Shown: positions 53,245-62,557 of the stretch, one piece after another
How the letters are laid out: every line of letters begins with the position of its first letter
Position numbering within the stretch: position 1 is the first letter of the stretch
NCBI RefSeq assembly: GCF_030814695.1
Contig: NZ_JAUSVL010000001.1
Span: 1,710,227 to 1,774,226, forward strand
From: Oligosphaera ethanolica
GTDB lineage: Bacteria; Verrucomicrobiota; Lentisphaeria; Oligosphaerales; Oligosphaeraceae
Length of the DNA: 64,000 bases
Direction: 5' to 3'
The notes under the pieces: generated by a model
The model's input: the letters and a program-made list of their open reading frames with translations, nothing else
The model's database searches: none
What the model was told of the DNA's origin: nothing
Program-made: the position numbers and the translations under genes

Positions 53245-54534
53245 ATGAGCGAACCCGCCGGAAATTTCATTCTGAGCGTCAGCGATCTGACGGCGCGGGT
53301 GAAATGGCTGCTGGAACAGAATTTCCGGACACTGGCCGTCCAGGGCGAAATCAGCGACTTGGTCGTCCATCGTTCGGGCCACGTTTATTTCACGCTCAAA
53401 GATCGCGGCAGCCAACTTCGGGCCGTATTCTTTCGTGGTGCCGCCGCCGCTGAGCGTCTGCAGCTTGCGCGCGGCATGGCCGTAGTCGCCACCGGCAGCT
53501 TAACCGTCTATGAACCCCAGGGCGCTTACCAGCTGTCGGTTCTGGACGTCAAACCGCTGGGTCTTGGCGACCTCCACCAGCGCTTCGAAGAACTCAAGCT
53601 ACGGCTACAGACCGAAGGCCTCTTTGATCTCGAGCGCAAACGGCCCATACCAACACTGCCCCGCTGCGTCGGGCTGATCACGTCACTCGACGGCGCCGCC
53701 ATCCAAGATTTCTTCAATGTCCTGAACCGCCGCTTTGCCGGCATGCACGTGCGCATCATCCCCACGGCCGTCCAGGGCGATAACGCTGCCGCCCAGATCG
53801 CCAACGCCATTCGCTTCTTCAATGTCCGCCGGGCTTGCGAGGTCATCGTCGTCACCCGCGGCGGCGGCAGCATCGAAGACCTCTGGGCCTTCAATGAAGA
53901 AGTGCTCGCCAGAGCCGTCGCCAGCTCCGAAATCCCCGTTATCAGCGCCGTCGGCCACGAACGCGACCACAGCATCTGCGACTTTGTCGCCGACTTCCGC
54001 GCCCCAACCCCATCAGCGGCAGCCGAACTGGTCGTGCAAGCAAAAGAAAGTTTCACCGACCGCGTCGAAAACCTCCGCCGTCGTCTGCGCGATGCCTTGC
54101 TGCTGCGTCTGGCTGCCCTGCGCCAGCGTTACGCCCGCGCGGCCAGCTGCCCCTTTCTGCAACGGCCTGACGACATCGTTCTGCAACGGCAGCAGCGCTT
54201 GGACTATCTTGCCGCGCGTCTGGAACAGACCTTGCCACGGCTACATGAACGCGCGCGCAGCCGCTTGGCCAACGCCAGCAGCCGCCTGCCGTTGGCGCTC
54301 AATGCCCTCGTTCGCCAGCGCCGGGATCGTTTTGCCCGGGCGGAACAGACCCTCAACGCCCTGGCGCCGCGACGCGTGCTCGCCCGTGGCTACAGCATCC
54401 TACTGAACCAACGCGGCCTGGCCCTCCGTGATGCCGCCGAAACGCAGCCCGGCGAAAGCATCCACGCCATGCTGGCCAAAGGCGACCTGGAACTCAACGT
54501 CAACCGCGTCATCCCAACGGAGCCATCGCCATGA
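53245..54534 (+). CDS. xseA: Exodeoxyribonuclease VII large subunit
   Basis: A 429-aa catalytic subunit that degrades single-stranded DNA to oligonucleotides. N-terminal OB-fold (residues about 8-105: VQGEISDLVVHRSGHVYFTL), then the nuclease core (RCVGLITSLDGAAIQDFFNV, EVIVVTRGGGSIEDLWAFNE, VISAVGHERDHSICDFVADF, APTPSAAAELV) and a long helical C-terminus ending in RGYSILLN. Overlaps xseB by four bases. Confidence 0.97.
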   Translation: MSEPAGNFILSVSDLTARVKWLLEQNFRTLAVQGEISDLVVHRSGHVYFTLKDRGSQLRAVFFRGAAAAERLQLARGMAVVATGSLTVYEPQGAYQLSVLDVKPLGLGDLHQRFEELKLRLQTEGLFDLERKRPIPTLPRCVGLITSLDGAAIQDFFNVLNRRFAGMHVRIIPTAVQGDNAAAQIANAIRFFNVRRACEVIVVTRGGGSIEDLWAFNEEVLARAVASSEIPVISAVGHERDHSICDFVADFRAPTPSAAAELVVQAKESFTDRVENLRRRLRDALLLRLAALRQRYARAASCPFLQRPDDIVLQRQQRLDYLAARLEQTLPRLHERARSRLANASSRLPLALNALVRQRRDRFARAEQTLNALAPRRVLARGYSILLNQRGLALRDAAETQPGESIHAMLAKGDLELNVNRVIPTEPSP

Positions 54535-54806
54535 ATCAACAACCAGAACCCGAACTGAGCTTCGAAGAAGCACTGACGCGCCTGGAAGGCATCGTCAGCC
54601 AACTCGAAAATGGCGGTCTGTCCCTCGAACAAAGCATGGCGTACTTCGAAGAAGGCATGCGCCTGCAAAAAGCCTGCGCCGGCAAGCTGGGCGAGGCCGA
54701 GAAAAAAATTGAAGTGCTCGTCAAAAAAGCCGAGGGCGACTACGCCTGGGAAGATCGCGGCGAAAAAGGCCCCGGCAACGCCGGCCTAGCCCGCGAAAGC
54801 CGCTAG
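54531..54806 (+). CDS. xseB: Exodeoxyribonuclease VII small subunit
   Basis: A 91-aa accessory subunit (LSFEEALTRLEGIVSQLENG, LSLEQSMAYFEEGMRLQKAC, KLGEAEKKIEVLV), coupled to xseA by ATGA. Its 3' end overlaps the convergent rhomboid gene by 21 bp. Confidence 0.95.
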   Translation: MNQQPEPELSFEEALTRLEGIVSQLENGGLSLEQSMAYFEEGMRLQKACAGKLGEAEKKIEVLVKKAEGDYAWEDRGEKGPGNAGLARESR

Positions 54807-55823
54807 CCAGGCGGCCACGAGCAGTACGGCGGCGGCACCGGCCAGCGCCAGCTGCAGCCAGCGCCAGGCTAGCGCCGGTCGACAGACAGGCAGCAGCGCG
54901 CCGATAGCCACGCCGGCACCGAAGCCGCAGCCGTGTCCGAGCAAGTCGCTGCCGGGCGCGGTGCCGTAGATGCCGAGCATCGCCAAGCCAGCCAGCAGGG
55001 GCAGCCAAGGCACGATCCGCAACAGCTGTCCCCGCCCGCCCTGGCGCCGTCGCCAGCTATGCCAGGTCCGCACCGCGCTGAGTATGCCCAACAGCCCGAA
55101 GACCATCGTGGACGCCCCCAAGGCGCTGTGTCCTTCCGGTGCCAGCGCGATCATCACGGCATTGCCCAGCGCGCCAGCAAACACCATTGCCGCCCAGGCC
55201 GCGCCGGCGCCGATCTCGGCGCCCAGTACTGCCAGCAGGCCGAGCATCCAGAAGAGATTGCCCAGCACGTGTGGCGCATCCGCATGGAGGGTCAGGGCCG
55301 TCAGCACTCGCCACCACTCGCCAGCGGCAAACGCCGAATCCCGCCACGCGCCACGCTCGCGCCAGCCAAGCCCCGGCGTGTTTTCCACCCACAGGTAAAA
55401 ACGGAAGAGCGCCGCCGCGCTCGCCAAAGCCGCAAAAAAGGACGCGTCGCTCACCAACGGCTCATTGGCCCTGGGGTCGGCGGGCGCCTGCCGCGGCCAC
55501 GCGTGATTGATCCGCTCATAGGCCGCCAGCTCCTCACCGGCCTTTTCCGCATAGCCCGCCGGCACCGCAATGCGGCGTTCAGCACCATCGTACTCGACCC
55601 GGTACGGCACCCGCCGGGACGCCAACGCCGCTATCCATGGATTAAAGCGCGACGCCGGCGAAGGCACGAAATAGACCTCGTCCTCAGCCACGTCTGGAAC
55701 ATCGTCACCGGCAGCATTGGCGCGAGCGCCCATCGGGGCAACAACCGCTTGCACAAGGGCGGCACCGGGGCTGGCCGGAAGCGGTTCTGGAGCTCGTTTC
55801 TGCTCATCAGGATCTACATGCAT
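54786..55823 (-). CDS. Rhomboid-family intramembrane serine protease
   Basis: A 345-aa protein. Residues 1-125 are a soluble N-terminal domain (EVYFVPSPASRFNPWIAALA..., VPAGYAEKAGEELAAYERIN). A six- or seven-helix rhomboid core follows: WWRVLTALTLHADAPHVLGN, catalytic Ser in GASTMVFGLLG, catalytic His in GHGCGFGAGV. It would cleave membrane-spanning substrates in the cytoplasmic membrane. Convergent with xseB. The start ATG 55823 has only a weak ribosome site. Confidence 0.92.
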   Translation of the reverse strand: MHVDPDEQKRAPEPLPASPGAALVQAVVAPMGARANAAGDDVPDVAEDEVYFVPSPASRFNPWIAALASRRVPYRVEYDGAERRIAVPAGYAEKAGEELAAYERINHAWPRQAPADPRANEPLVSDASFFAALASAAALFRFYLWVENTPGLGWRERGAWRDSAFAAGEWWRVLTALTLHADAPHVLGNLFWMLGLLAVLGAEIGAGAAWAAMVFAGALGNAVMIALAPEGHSALGASTMVFGLLGILSAVRTWHSWRRRQGGRGQLLRIVPWLPLLAGLAMLGIYGTAPGSDLLGHGCGFGAGVAIGALLPVCRPALAWRWLQLALAGAAAVLLVAAWLAAFAG

Positions 55824-55922
55824 CTTCAGGTCTCGCAGTTCTTGTCTTCTCTACCGTTCCCCTACTGGCGCTGAAGGTCCTATCAGGTTTGCGTCATGGC
55901 TATTTTATCAGCGCTGGCGGTC

Positions 55923-55951
55923 TTGACTAATATACTGAGAAACAATATAAT
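55923..55951 (+). promoter_or_regulatory. Strong sigma70-type promoter
   Basis: TTGACT (55923-55928), exact 17-bp spacer, perfect TATAAT (55946-55951). The best promoter match noticed in the window. It lies about 300 bp before the HU/IHF gene and just before a structured, ORF-free segment. Confidence 0.75.
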
Positions 55952-55957
55952 AACCCC

Positions 55958-56123
55958 GCTTTTCACCCCTGAGCATGACTGACATGCAGAGATTAGCCGG
56001 CCAACAGCCGAGCCCTATGATGTCGGCTTTGAGTCTGGGATGGTAGTCAGCCTCAACTATGCCGGCGCGATAACGGGGCCATGTCCCCCTGATAGTTTCA
56101 CTGGCGCCGGCTGCCGTTTTTTT
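55958..56123 (+). ncRNA. Candidate structured RNA (or long structured leader of the HU/IHF gene)
   Basis: From the expected start point about 55958 to a T7 run at 56117-56123 there is no ORF but strong folding potential. AGCCGA/TCGGCT forms a hairpin near 56010-56035. GCCGGCGC (56061-56068) pairs with GCGCCGGC (56104-56111) around an inner GGGG/CCCC stem, followed by TGCCG and seven T. The size, about 165 nt, fits a small RNA such as a 6S-like RNA, but I could not match it to a known family; it lacks the SRP GGAAGG-type motif. Confidence 0.45.
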
Positions 56124-56249
56124 GCCTTTGGCCCGTCCAAGGTTGTTTCATTCTATTCTCGGGGTATGTTATCCGTTCTGCCCTAACTTAAGGACAGCAC
56201 CTAACTTATAGCAATCAAAAACGTCGCATACTGCGCGTACGGAGGCATC

Positions 56250-56555
56250 ATGACCATGACGAAACGTGATTTGGTGGTTCGGGTCGCTCGTCAAACCAAC
56301 CTCAAACAAAGTGAAGTGATGGATGTTATTCAGCTGACGCTGGATACCATTACTGAAGAACTCGCTGCCGGCCGCAGCATCGAATTCCGCAACTTCGGCG
56401 TGTTTGAAGTCATGCGCCGCAAAGAACGCGTTGGCCGCAACCCCAATGAGCCCAAGACCGAAGTGAAAATCCCCGAACGCGCTGTCGTCAAATTCAAACC
56501 GGGCAAGGAAATGCGCAAACTGGTGCTCAAACTCGATCCGCAAGACCTCCAATAA
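56250..56555 (+). CDS. HU/IHF-family DNA-binding protein
   Basis: A 101-aa nucleoid protein. Helical start MTKRDLVVRVARQTNLKQSE, then the family core GRSIEFRNFGVFEVMRRKER, VGRNPNEPKTEVKIPERAVV with the DNA-intercalating Pro in RNPNEP, and KFKPGKEMRKLV. GGAGG lies 4 bases before ATG 56250 and 10 before ATG 56256, so translation may begin at the second. A terminator follows. Confidence 0.95.
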   Translation: MTMTKRDLVVRVARQTNLKQSEVMDVIQLTLDTITEELAAGRSIEFRNFGVFEVMRRKERVGRNPNEPKTEVKIPERAVVKFKPGKEMRKLVLKLDPQDLQ

Positions 56556-56602
56556 GGCGGCCGACGGTCAGACAAAGCTTATAGTCAACGACGATTTTTC
56601 CC

Positions 56603-56630
56603 GAAGCCAGCCTTGTGCTGGCTTCTTTTC
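56603..56630 (+). terminator. Terminator after the HU/IHF gene
   Basis: GAAGCCAGC and GCTGGCTTC form a perfect 9-bp stem with 5-nt loop, followed by TTTTC. Confidence 0.88.
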
Positions 56631-56706
56631 TTGCCCCATGACAGACTCGCCGGCGCCCCGCCGCCGGTGACCTGTCCAGCCCCCAGCCCCCCGCAGGAGT
56701 CTCTTC

Positions 56707-57978
56707 ATGGCCGCCAACGAGCCCCTACCCGGCACCGCCGATATCTGGGAACCAGAAACCCTCGACTGGATTGAACTGGAAAACAACGCCCGCGATGTCT
56801 TCCACCGCTACAGCTACAGCGAACTGCGCACGCCAATCTTCGAGCGTACCGACGTCTTCGTCCGCAATCTCGGCAACGAAACCGACGTCGTGCAGAAGGA
56901 AATGTACAGTTTCAACGACCGCGGCGGCCGCAGCCTCACCCTGCGCCCGGAAGGGACCGCCGGCGTCATCCGCGCCATCGCTTTCCGCGGCCTCGAACAG
57001 GGCGACGAAGCCCGCGTATTCTACTTCGGGCCGATGTTCCGCGGGGAACGCCCGGCGGCTGGCCGCCGGCGCCAGTTCCACCAAATTGGCGTCGAAGCCG
57101 TCGGCAATGACTCGCCGTGGATGGACGCCGAGTGCATCGCCATGCTCACGCAGTACCTCGATCAGCTCGGCATCAGCGGCTCCCGCGTGATGCTCAACAC
57201 TCGCGGCTTGCCGGCTGACCGGCCGAAGATCAGCGCCGCGCTGGTCGAGTACTTCACGCCACACGCACCGGCCATGTGCGAAGACTGCCAGCGGCGACTC
57301 AGCACCAACGTCTGGCGCATGCTCGACTGCAAGAATCCCGCCTGCCACGACATTGCGCTCAAGGCCCCGAACATCGTCGATCTCCTGGGCGATGAAAGCC
57401 GTGGCTTCTTCACCCGGGTCTGCCAGGGCCTGAAAGACCTCGGCGTGTCCTACGAACTGGCGCCACGCCTGGTCCGCGGCCTCGACTACTACATCCACAC
57501 GGTTTTTGAAGTGACCCATCCCGGCCTCGGCGCGCAGGACGCTCTCGCCGGCGGCGGCCGCTACCGTATCGAACTGCCAGGCGGCAAGAAGGCCGTCGAG
57601 GGCATTGGCTTCGCGGCTGGTATGGAACGCCTGCTGATGGCCCGGGCCAGCCTCGGCTTGCAGACACAGCCCAATGCCGAAGCGGACGTCATGGTCCTCA
57701 GCCTCGGCGACAACGCGCTGCTGCCCGGCCTGCAGTTAGCCCAGCAGCTCCGCCTGGACTGCGGTGGTCTGCGCATCAAGGCGGACTTTTCCGGCCGCAG
57801 TCTCAAGGCGCAGTTGCGCGGTGCCAACAAGGCCGGCGCCAAAGTGGCCCTGATCCGCGGCGACGACGAACTCGCGCAGGGCAGCGTCCTCTGCCGCGAC
57901 ATGACTTCGTCCGAACAAGAAAGCGTCGCCCTTAGCAACCTCGCGGCGTGGCTGCGCGGCAAACTGCCGACGGCATAA
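56707..57978 (+). CDS. hisS: Histidine-tRNA ligase
   Basis: A 423-aa class II synthetase charging tRNA-His. The start ATG follows CAGGAG. Motif 2 region TLRPEGTAGVIRA and FYFGPMFRGERPAAGRRRQF, histidine-specific LVRGLDYYIHTVFEV, AGGGRY, motif 3 GIGFAAGMERL, and a C-terminal anticodon-binding domain (from about 325). Likely transcribed with aspS, 45 bp downstream. Confidence 0.97.
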   Translation: MAANEPLPGTADIWEPETLDWIELENNARDVFHRYSYSELRTPIFERTDVFVRNLGNETDVVQKEMYSFNDRGGRSLTLRPEGTAGVIRAIAFRGLEQGDEARVFYFGPMFRGERPAAGRRRQFHQIGVEAVGNDSPWMDAECIAMLTQYLDQLGISGSRVMLNTRGLPADRPKISAALVEYFTPHAPAMCEDCQRRLSTNVWRMLDCKNPACHDIALKAPNIVDLLGDESRGFFTRVCQGLKDLGVSYELAPRLVRGLDYYIHTVFEVTHPGLGAQDALAGGGRYRIELPGGKKAVEGIGFAAGMERLLMARASLGLQTQPNAEADVMVLSLGDNALLPGLQLAQQLRLDCGGLRIKADFSGRSLKAQLRGANKAGAKVALIRGDDELAQGSVLCRDMTSSEQESVALSNLAAWLRGKLPTA

Positions 57979-58023
57979 GCGTATTCACCGATTTGAAGCC
58001 ACTCACAGCGCAAAGGAACCCCC

Positions 58024-59799
58024 ATGGCCTATACACGCACGCATCACTGCAATGAGCTGGGCACAGCCCAGATCGGTCAATCGGTCAGCCTCTGCGGCTG
58101 GGTCAATTCCAGCCGCAATTTGGGCGGGCTGATCTTCATCGACCTCCGCGACCGCGAAGGCATCACCCAGCTGTTTATCGACCCCGCGCAGAACCCCGAA
58201 CTGGCCGCCAAGGCCAAAGACATCCGCGAAGAGTGGGTCCTCGCCGTTAGTGGCGTCATCCGCAGCCGGCCTGACAACATGGTCAACAAGCAGCGCCAGA
58301 CCGGCGCCATAGAAGTCGAACTGAGCTCGCTGACGGTCCTCAATCAGGCTCAGCCCATGCCCTTCCACCTGGACGATCCCAGCGCCAGCGATGACCTAAA
58401 ACTCAAGTACCGCTACCTCGACATGCGCCGCTCCGGCATCGTCGCCAATCTCCGCCTCCGCCACCGCATCACCAAGGTCTGCCGCGACGTGCTTGACGCC
58501 AATGGTTTCATGGAAGTCGAAACGCCCATCCTCAGCAAAAGCACGCCCGAAGGCGCCCGCGACTACCTCGTGCCCAGCCGCGTCCGCCCAGGCACCTTCT
58601 ACGCCCTGCCGCAGGCGCCCCAGCAGTACAAGCAGATCCTCATGGTCGGCGGCGTCGAACGCTACTTCCAAATCGCTCGCTGCTTCCGCGATGAGGACCT
58701 CCGCGCCGACCGCCAGCCCGAATTCACCCAGATCGACCTCGAAATGAGCTTCGTCGAACAGGACGACGTCATGGCCCTGGTGGAAAAAATGATCGTGGCC
58801 GTCGTCAAAGACGTCCACGGCATCGACGTACCCACGCCTTTCCCGCGCCTAAGCTACCAGATCGCCATGGACCGATATGGCTCCGACAAGCCCGACCTGC
58901 GCTTCGCCATGGACATCCAGGACCTCGGCGCTGTCTTCGCCAAATCCGAATTCAAGGCCTTCCGCGAGGCCCTTGACGCCGGCGGCGTCATTCGCGCCAT
59001 CAACGGCAAGGGCATGGCCGCCGCCAGCAGCCGTAAGCAGCTGGACGCGTGGACCGAAACGGCCCGCCTCTTCGGCGCCAAGGGCCTCGTCTGGCTCAAG
59101 GTCGAGGCCGACGGCAGCATCAGCGGCTCCGCCGCCAAATTCATCAGCGAAGACGAAAAACACGCACTGCTTGGCGCCATGGATGCCACGGCCGGCGACC
59201 TACTGCTGATCGTCGCCGACCAGTGGCGTTGCGCCTGCGAAGTCATGGGCCGCCTGCGCCTCGACCTGGCCGCCAAGGCCGGCATCATTGATGACAAAGT
59301 GCTGAATTTCCTCTGGGTCGTCGAGTTTCCGCTGCTGGACTGGGACGCCGAATCCGGCCGTTTTGTCGCCGTGCATCATCCCTTCACGAGTCCGCTGGAC
59401 GAAGACCTCTCCCAGCTGAGCAGTGACCCCGGCAAGGTCCGGGCCAAGGCCTACGACGTCGTGCTCAACGGCGTCGAGCTCGGCGGCGGCTCCATCCGCA
59501 TCCACCAGGCCGATCGCCAGGCGCTGATGTTCAAGACGCTCGGCATTAGCGACGACGAGGCCAAGCTGCGCTTCGGCCACATCCTCGAAGCGTTCTCCTT
59601 CGGTGCGCCGCCCCACGGTGGTCTGGCCATTGGCCTCGACCGCTTCGTTATGCTCATGTGCGGCGCAAAATCAATCCGTGACGTCATTGCCTTCCCCAAA
59701 ACCGCCAAAGCCGCCTGTCTGATGACGGATTCGCCCAGCACGGTTGATCCCGCCCAGCTCGCGGAGCTCTGCATCGCCAGCACTGTCAAAGACAGCTGA
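58024..59799 (+). CDS. aspS: Aspartate-tRNA ligase
   Basis: A 591-aa bacterial-type AspRS. N-terminal OB anticodon domain (residues about 1-105: VSLCGWVNSSRNLGGLIFID), class II core motifs (FMEVETPILSKSTPEGARDY, YFQIARCFRDEDLRADRQPE, FTQIDLEMSF), an inserted GAD domain at about 285-420, and motif 3 GLAIGLDRFVMLMCG. Whether it is discriminating or also serves tRNA-Asn cannot be read here. Confidence 0.97.
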   Translation: MAYTRTHHCNELGTAQIGQSVSLCGWVNSSRNLGGLIFIDLRDREGITQLFIDPAQNPELAAKAKDIREEWVLAVSGVIRSRPDNMVNKQRQTGAIEVELSSLTVLNQAQPMPFHLDDPSASDDLKLKYRYLDMRRSGIVANLRLRHRITKVCRDVLDANGFMEVETPILSKSTPEGARDYLVPSRVRPGTFYALPQAPQQYKQILMVGGVERYFQIARCFRDEDLRADRQPEFTQIDLEMSFVEQDDVMALVEKMIVAVVKDVHGIDVPTPFPRLSYQIAMDRYGSDKPDLRFAMDIQDLGAVFAKSEFKAFREALDAGGVIRAINGKGMAAASSRKQLDAWTETARLFGAKGLVWLKVEADGSISGSAAKFISEDEKHALLGAMDATAGDLLLIVADQWRCACEVMGRLRLDLAAKAGIIDDKVLNFLWVVEFPLLDWDAESGRFVAVHHPFTSPLDEDLSQLSSDPGKVRAKAYDVVLNGVELGGGSIRIHQADRQALMFKTLGISDDEAKLRFGHILEAFSFGAPPHGGLAIGLDRFVMLMCGAKSIRDVIAFPKTAKAACLMTDSPSTVDPAQLAELCIASTVKDS

Positions 59800-59874
59800 T
59801 CCACACTGCCACCGCCCCGCCGCCGCCGCCCGCGCTCTGCGCGCGGCGCGGTTGCCGTACTCACCGACTTCGCC

Positions 59875-60867
59875 ATGACCGCCAACACCACCATCGCAGC
59901 GCTCGACATCGGCTCCAACACCGTCATGACTCTCGTCATGCAAGCCGATGAACAAGGACAACTGCAGGTCATGGACGAATTCGGCGAGGTCACCCAGCTC
60001 GGCGCCGGCGCTAACGCCAAAAACGGCCATTGTCTGCGCGACGAGCCCATGGCCCGCAGCCTCGCCGCCGTCCGCCGCCAGCTCGCCCAACTGCGCGACC
60101 GCTACCGCCATTTCACCTTGGTCGCCGCCGCTACCAGCGCCGTCCGCGATGCGCCCAATGGCGCGGCTTTCATGCACCAATGCGGACAGGAACTCGCCCT
60201 GCAGGACGCACCAACCATCCTCAGCGGCGCCCTGGAGGCCGAAGCGACCTTCCTCGGCGCCGCCAGCGCCTTCGCCCCACACCAAGCCTTCATCAACATC
60301 GATCCCGGTGGCGGCAGCACGGAATTCAGCGCCGGCGAGCCTGGACAACTCGGCCACGCCTTCAGCCTGCCCATCGGCTGCGTCCGCTGGCGCGACCGTT
60401 TCGACCTCGGCGAAGCATTCGGCAACGACGCACGCGAACACGCCGCACATGCCGTCCGCGATGCCATCAACTCCGCCGGCAAAGACATCGCCGACCTACA
60501 ATGCGCCGCCAGCAAAAACGGCGGCAGAGCTGTACTTAGTGCCACTGGCGGCACTGCCGCCACGTTGGGCGCCGTCCTTGCCGCCCGCCACGACTTCGAC
60601 CCCCGCCTAGTCCATGGCCGTCACTGCGGCGTCGCCGAAATTGCCGGCCTGCTTGACCGCATCGCCGCCATGGACTGCGCCACGCGTCAGGCGTTGCCAG
60701 GCATGCCGCCGGGCCGCGCCAGCGTTTTTCCCGCCGGACTGATCATCATGTTCAGCAGCATGTGCGCGCTAGGCCATGAGAAGCTGATCATTAACTGCCA
60801 CGGCTTACGCCACGGCCTCATTTCCCTCCTCCAGCGGGGCCGTCTCGCCCCACAGCTGAGTGTGTAA
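59875..60867 (+). CDS. Ppx/GppA-family phosphatase
   Basis: A 330-aa ASKHA-fold exopolyphosphatase/pppGpp phosphatase-type protein. Phosphate-1 motif AALDIGSNTVMTLVMQ, TLVAAATSAVRDAPNG, phosphate-2 motif FINIDPGGGSTEFS, LPIGCVRWRDRF, and adenosine-like SATGGTAATLGA. It lacks the C-terminal HD domain of long Ppx. It likely helps control polyphosphate or alarmone levels. Only three bases separate it from the next gene. Confidence 0.92.
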   Translation: MTANTTIAALDIGSNTVMTLVMQADEQGQLQVMDEFGEVTQLGAGANAKNGHCLRDEPMARSLAAVRRQLAQLRDRYRHFTLVAAATSAVRDAPNGAAFMHQCGQELALQDAPTILSGALEAEATFLGAASAFAPHQAFINIDPGGGSTEFSAGEPGQLGHAFSLPIGCVRWRDRFDLGEAFGNDAREHAAHAVRDAINSAGKDIADLQCAASKNGGRAVLSATGGTAATLGAVLAARHDFDPRLVHGRHCGVAEIAGLLDRIAAMDCATRQALPGMPPGRASVFPAGLIIMFSSMCALGHEKLIINCHGLRHGLISLLQRGRLAPQLSV

Positions 60868-60870
60868 AGC

Positions 60871-62430
60871 ATGCGTCGTGTCATCGTCATCATCCTGTGC
60901 CTGGTCGGCTGTTGCCTGGCTGAGATTCGGCAGCTGACCATTCTGCAGAGTACCGACATCCACGGCGTCTTCACGCCTGCCGACCGCAGCGACTCGTCGC
61001 AACCCGGCTCGTGGCTGCAACTGGCCACCGTCATCGCTGACCAACGTCAGAAATACGGCGAAGATCAGTGCCTGCTTATTGACTGCGGCGACACCGTCCA
61101 GGGCAGCCTCACCACCGCGCTTTCCCGCGGCGAAACCGCCATCGTCCCCCTCCGCCAGCTCGGCTACGATGTGTGGATACCCGGCAACCACGAACTCGAC
61201 TACGGCCTGGAGCAGTACCAGCGCTTCCTCGCCTTGGCCGGCAACATGGCCCTCGGCAACAACTTCCGCGTCAAAGGCCAGCCCGCGCCGGCGCCGTGGC
61301 GGCTCTTCATCCGCAACGGCATCCGCGTCGCCGTCATCGGCGCCCAGGCGTCTTTCACCTCCAACTGGCTGCTGCCGCAATACAGCGCCCAATGCGACAT
61401 CGAACGCGCCGCCGACATGCTGCAACGCGTGCTCCCAGACGTGCACCGCACAAAGCCCGACATGATTGTCCTAGCCACCCACCAGGCATGGTTCGAATTC
61501 AAGGACAGCCGCGGCGTCAATGAAATCAATGACATCGCCCGGCGCTTCCCAGAAATCGACCTCATTCTCGGCGCCCACAGCCACCGGCTGGTCCCCGGCC
61601 AGCGCATCGGCCTGAAAAGCTGGTACGTCCAGCCGGGCTGCCACGGCGCGGGCCTGGGCGTCATCCAGGCCCAGGTGGACATCAGCGCCCACCGCGTCGT
61701 CGATATCGCTTCCGAAGTCGTGCCCGTCGGCGCGGACACACCTGAATGTCCGCAGCTGGCACAGGCCCTCCGCCCATGGCTCACACGGGCGAAAGAGGCC
61801 GGCCGGCAGATCGTGCTCCCGGCCCTGGCCCGGCCCATCAGCGCCAGCGGGCGCCCAGGCGTCAACTGCGCCACCAGCGAACTCATCTGCCAGGCCATCG
61901 CCGACGCCACCGGCGCCGACGCCGTCATCCACGGCAAGTTGTCCACCAAAAGCCTCGACGGCCCGGCTGTGACCATCGCCGATCTCTTCCAACTCGTCCC
62001 CTACGAAAACAACATCGTCCTCGCCGAAGTAACCCCAGACGAACTCGCCGCCATCGTCAGCGAACAATGGACCCAGCGCGATAACTACCGCTTCTGCGGA
62101 CTCTGGGGACGCTCCTGTCGCATCAACAGCGCCGGCAAAGCCACCATGGTCGATAATGCCCACCACAGCAGCGAGGCTGGCACCGGTAACAGCGCGCCCA
62201 AAGCCACCGCCGGCAACGTTCAGGCGGGGCGCCTGCTCCTGGCCATGAACAGCCACACCGCCGCTGGCTCGGGCGTCCTGCCCGTGCTCACCAGCATCAT
62301 CCGGGCGGAGGCCGCCCGCTGCCGTGACAGCAGCATCAGCACCCGCGACTGCGTCGAGGCATTCCTGCGCCAACACCCCGGCATCGTCGTTACGCCGCGC
62401 CAATGGCTCATCACCGACCGCGACCACTAG
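60871..62430 (+). CDS. Secreted 5'-nucleotidase/2',3'-cyclic phosphodiesterase-type metallophosphoesterase
   Basis: A 519-aa protein. Signal peptide MRRVIVIILCLVGCCLA (residues 1-17). The calcineurin-like metal site is complete: STDIHGVF, LLIDCGDTVQG, IPGNHELDYG, VLATHQAW, LILGAHSHR. The C-terminal 5'-nucleotidase domain (about 300-515) includes NCATSELICQAIADATGADA and the substrate-stacking region VPYENNIVLAEVT. It probably hydrolyses nucleotides or nucleotide sugars in the periplasm for phosphate and nucleoside salvage. Likely cotranscribed with the Ppx-type gene. Confidence 0.92.
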   Translation: MRRVIVIILCLVGCCLAEIRQLTILQSTDIHGVFTPADRSDSSQPGSWLQLATVIADQRQKYGEDQCLLIDCGDTVQGSLTTALSRGETAIVPLRQLGYDVWIPGNHELDYGLEQYQRFLALAGNMALGNNFRVKGQPAPAPWRLFIRNGIRVAVIGAQASFTSNWLLPQYSAQCDIERAADMLQRVLPDVHRTKPDMIVLATHQAWFEFKDSRGVNEINDIARRFPEIDLILGAHSHRLVPGQRIGLKSWYVQPGCHGAGLGVIQAQVDISAHRVVDIASEVVPVGADTPECPQLAQALRPWLTRAKEAGRQIVLPALARPISASGRPGVNCATSELICQAIADATGADAVIHGKLSTKSLDGPAVTIADLFQLVPYENNIVLAEVTPDELAAIVSEQWTQRDNYRFCGLWGRSCRINSAGKATMVDNAHHSSEAGTGNSAPKATAGNVQAGRLLLAMNSHTAAGSGVLPVLTSIIRAEAARCRDSSISTRDCVEAFLRQHPGIVVTPRQWLITDRDH

Positions 62431-62489
62431 CCGCCCACAGTGAAAATCCCGGCGCCATAAAAAAACACGCTGGACATCAGCCGGGTGAT

Positions 62490-62518
62490 TTGCATCTTGC
62501 GCTTTTTTCCATTACATT
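62490..62518 (+). promoter_or_regulatory. Predicted promoter of purC
   Basis: TTGCAT (62490-62495), 17-bp spacer, TACATT (62513-62518), 39 bp before the start codon. Confidence 0.55.
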
Positions 62519-62557
62519 TTCTTCCCGTCGTCCCCCAACCCGAAAGGCCAATTACCT

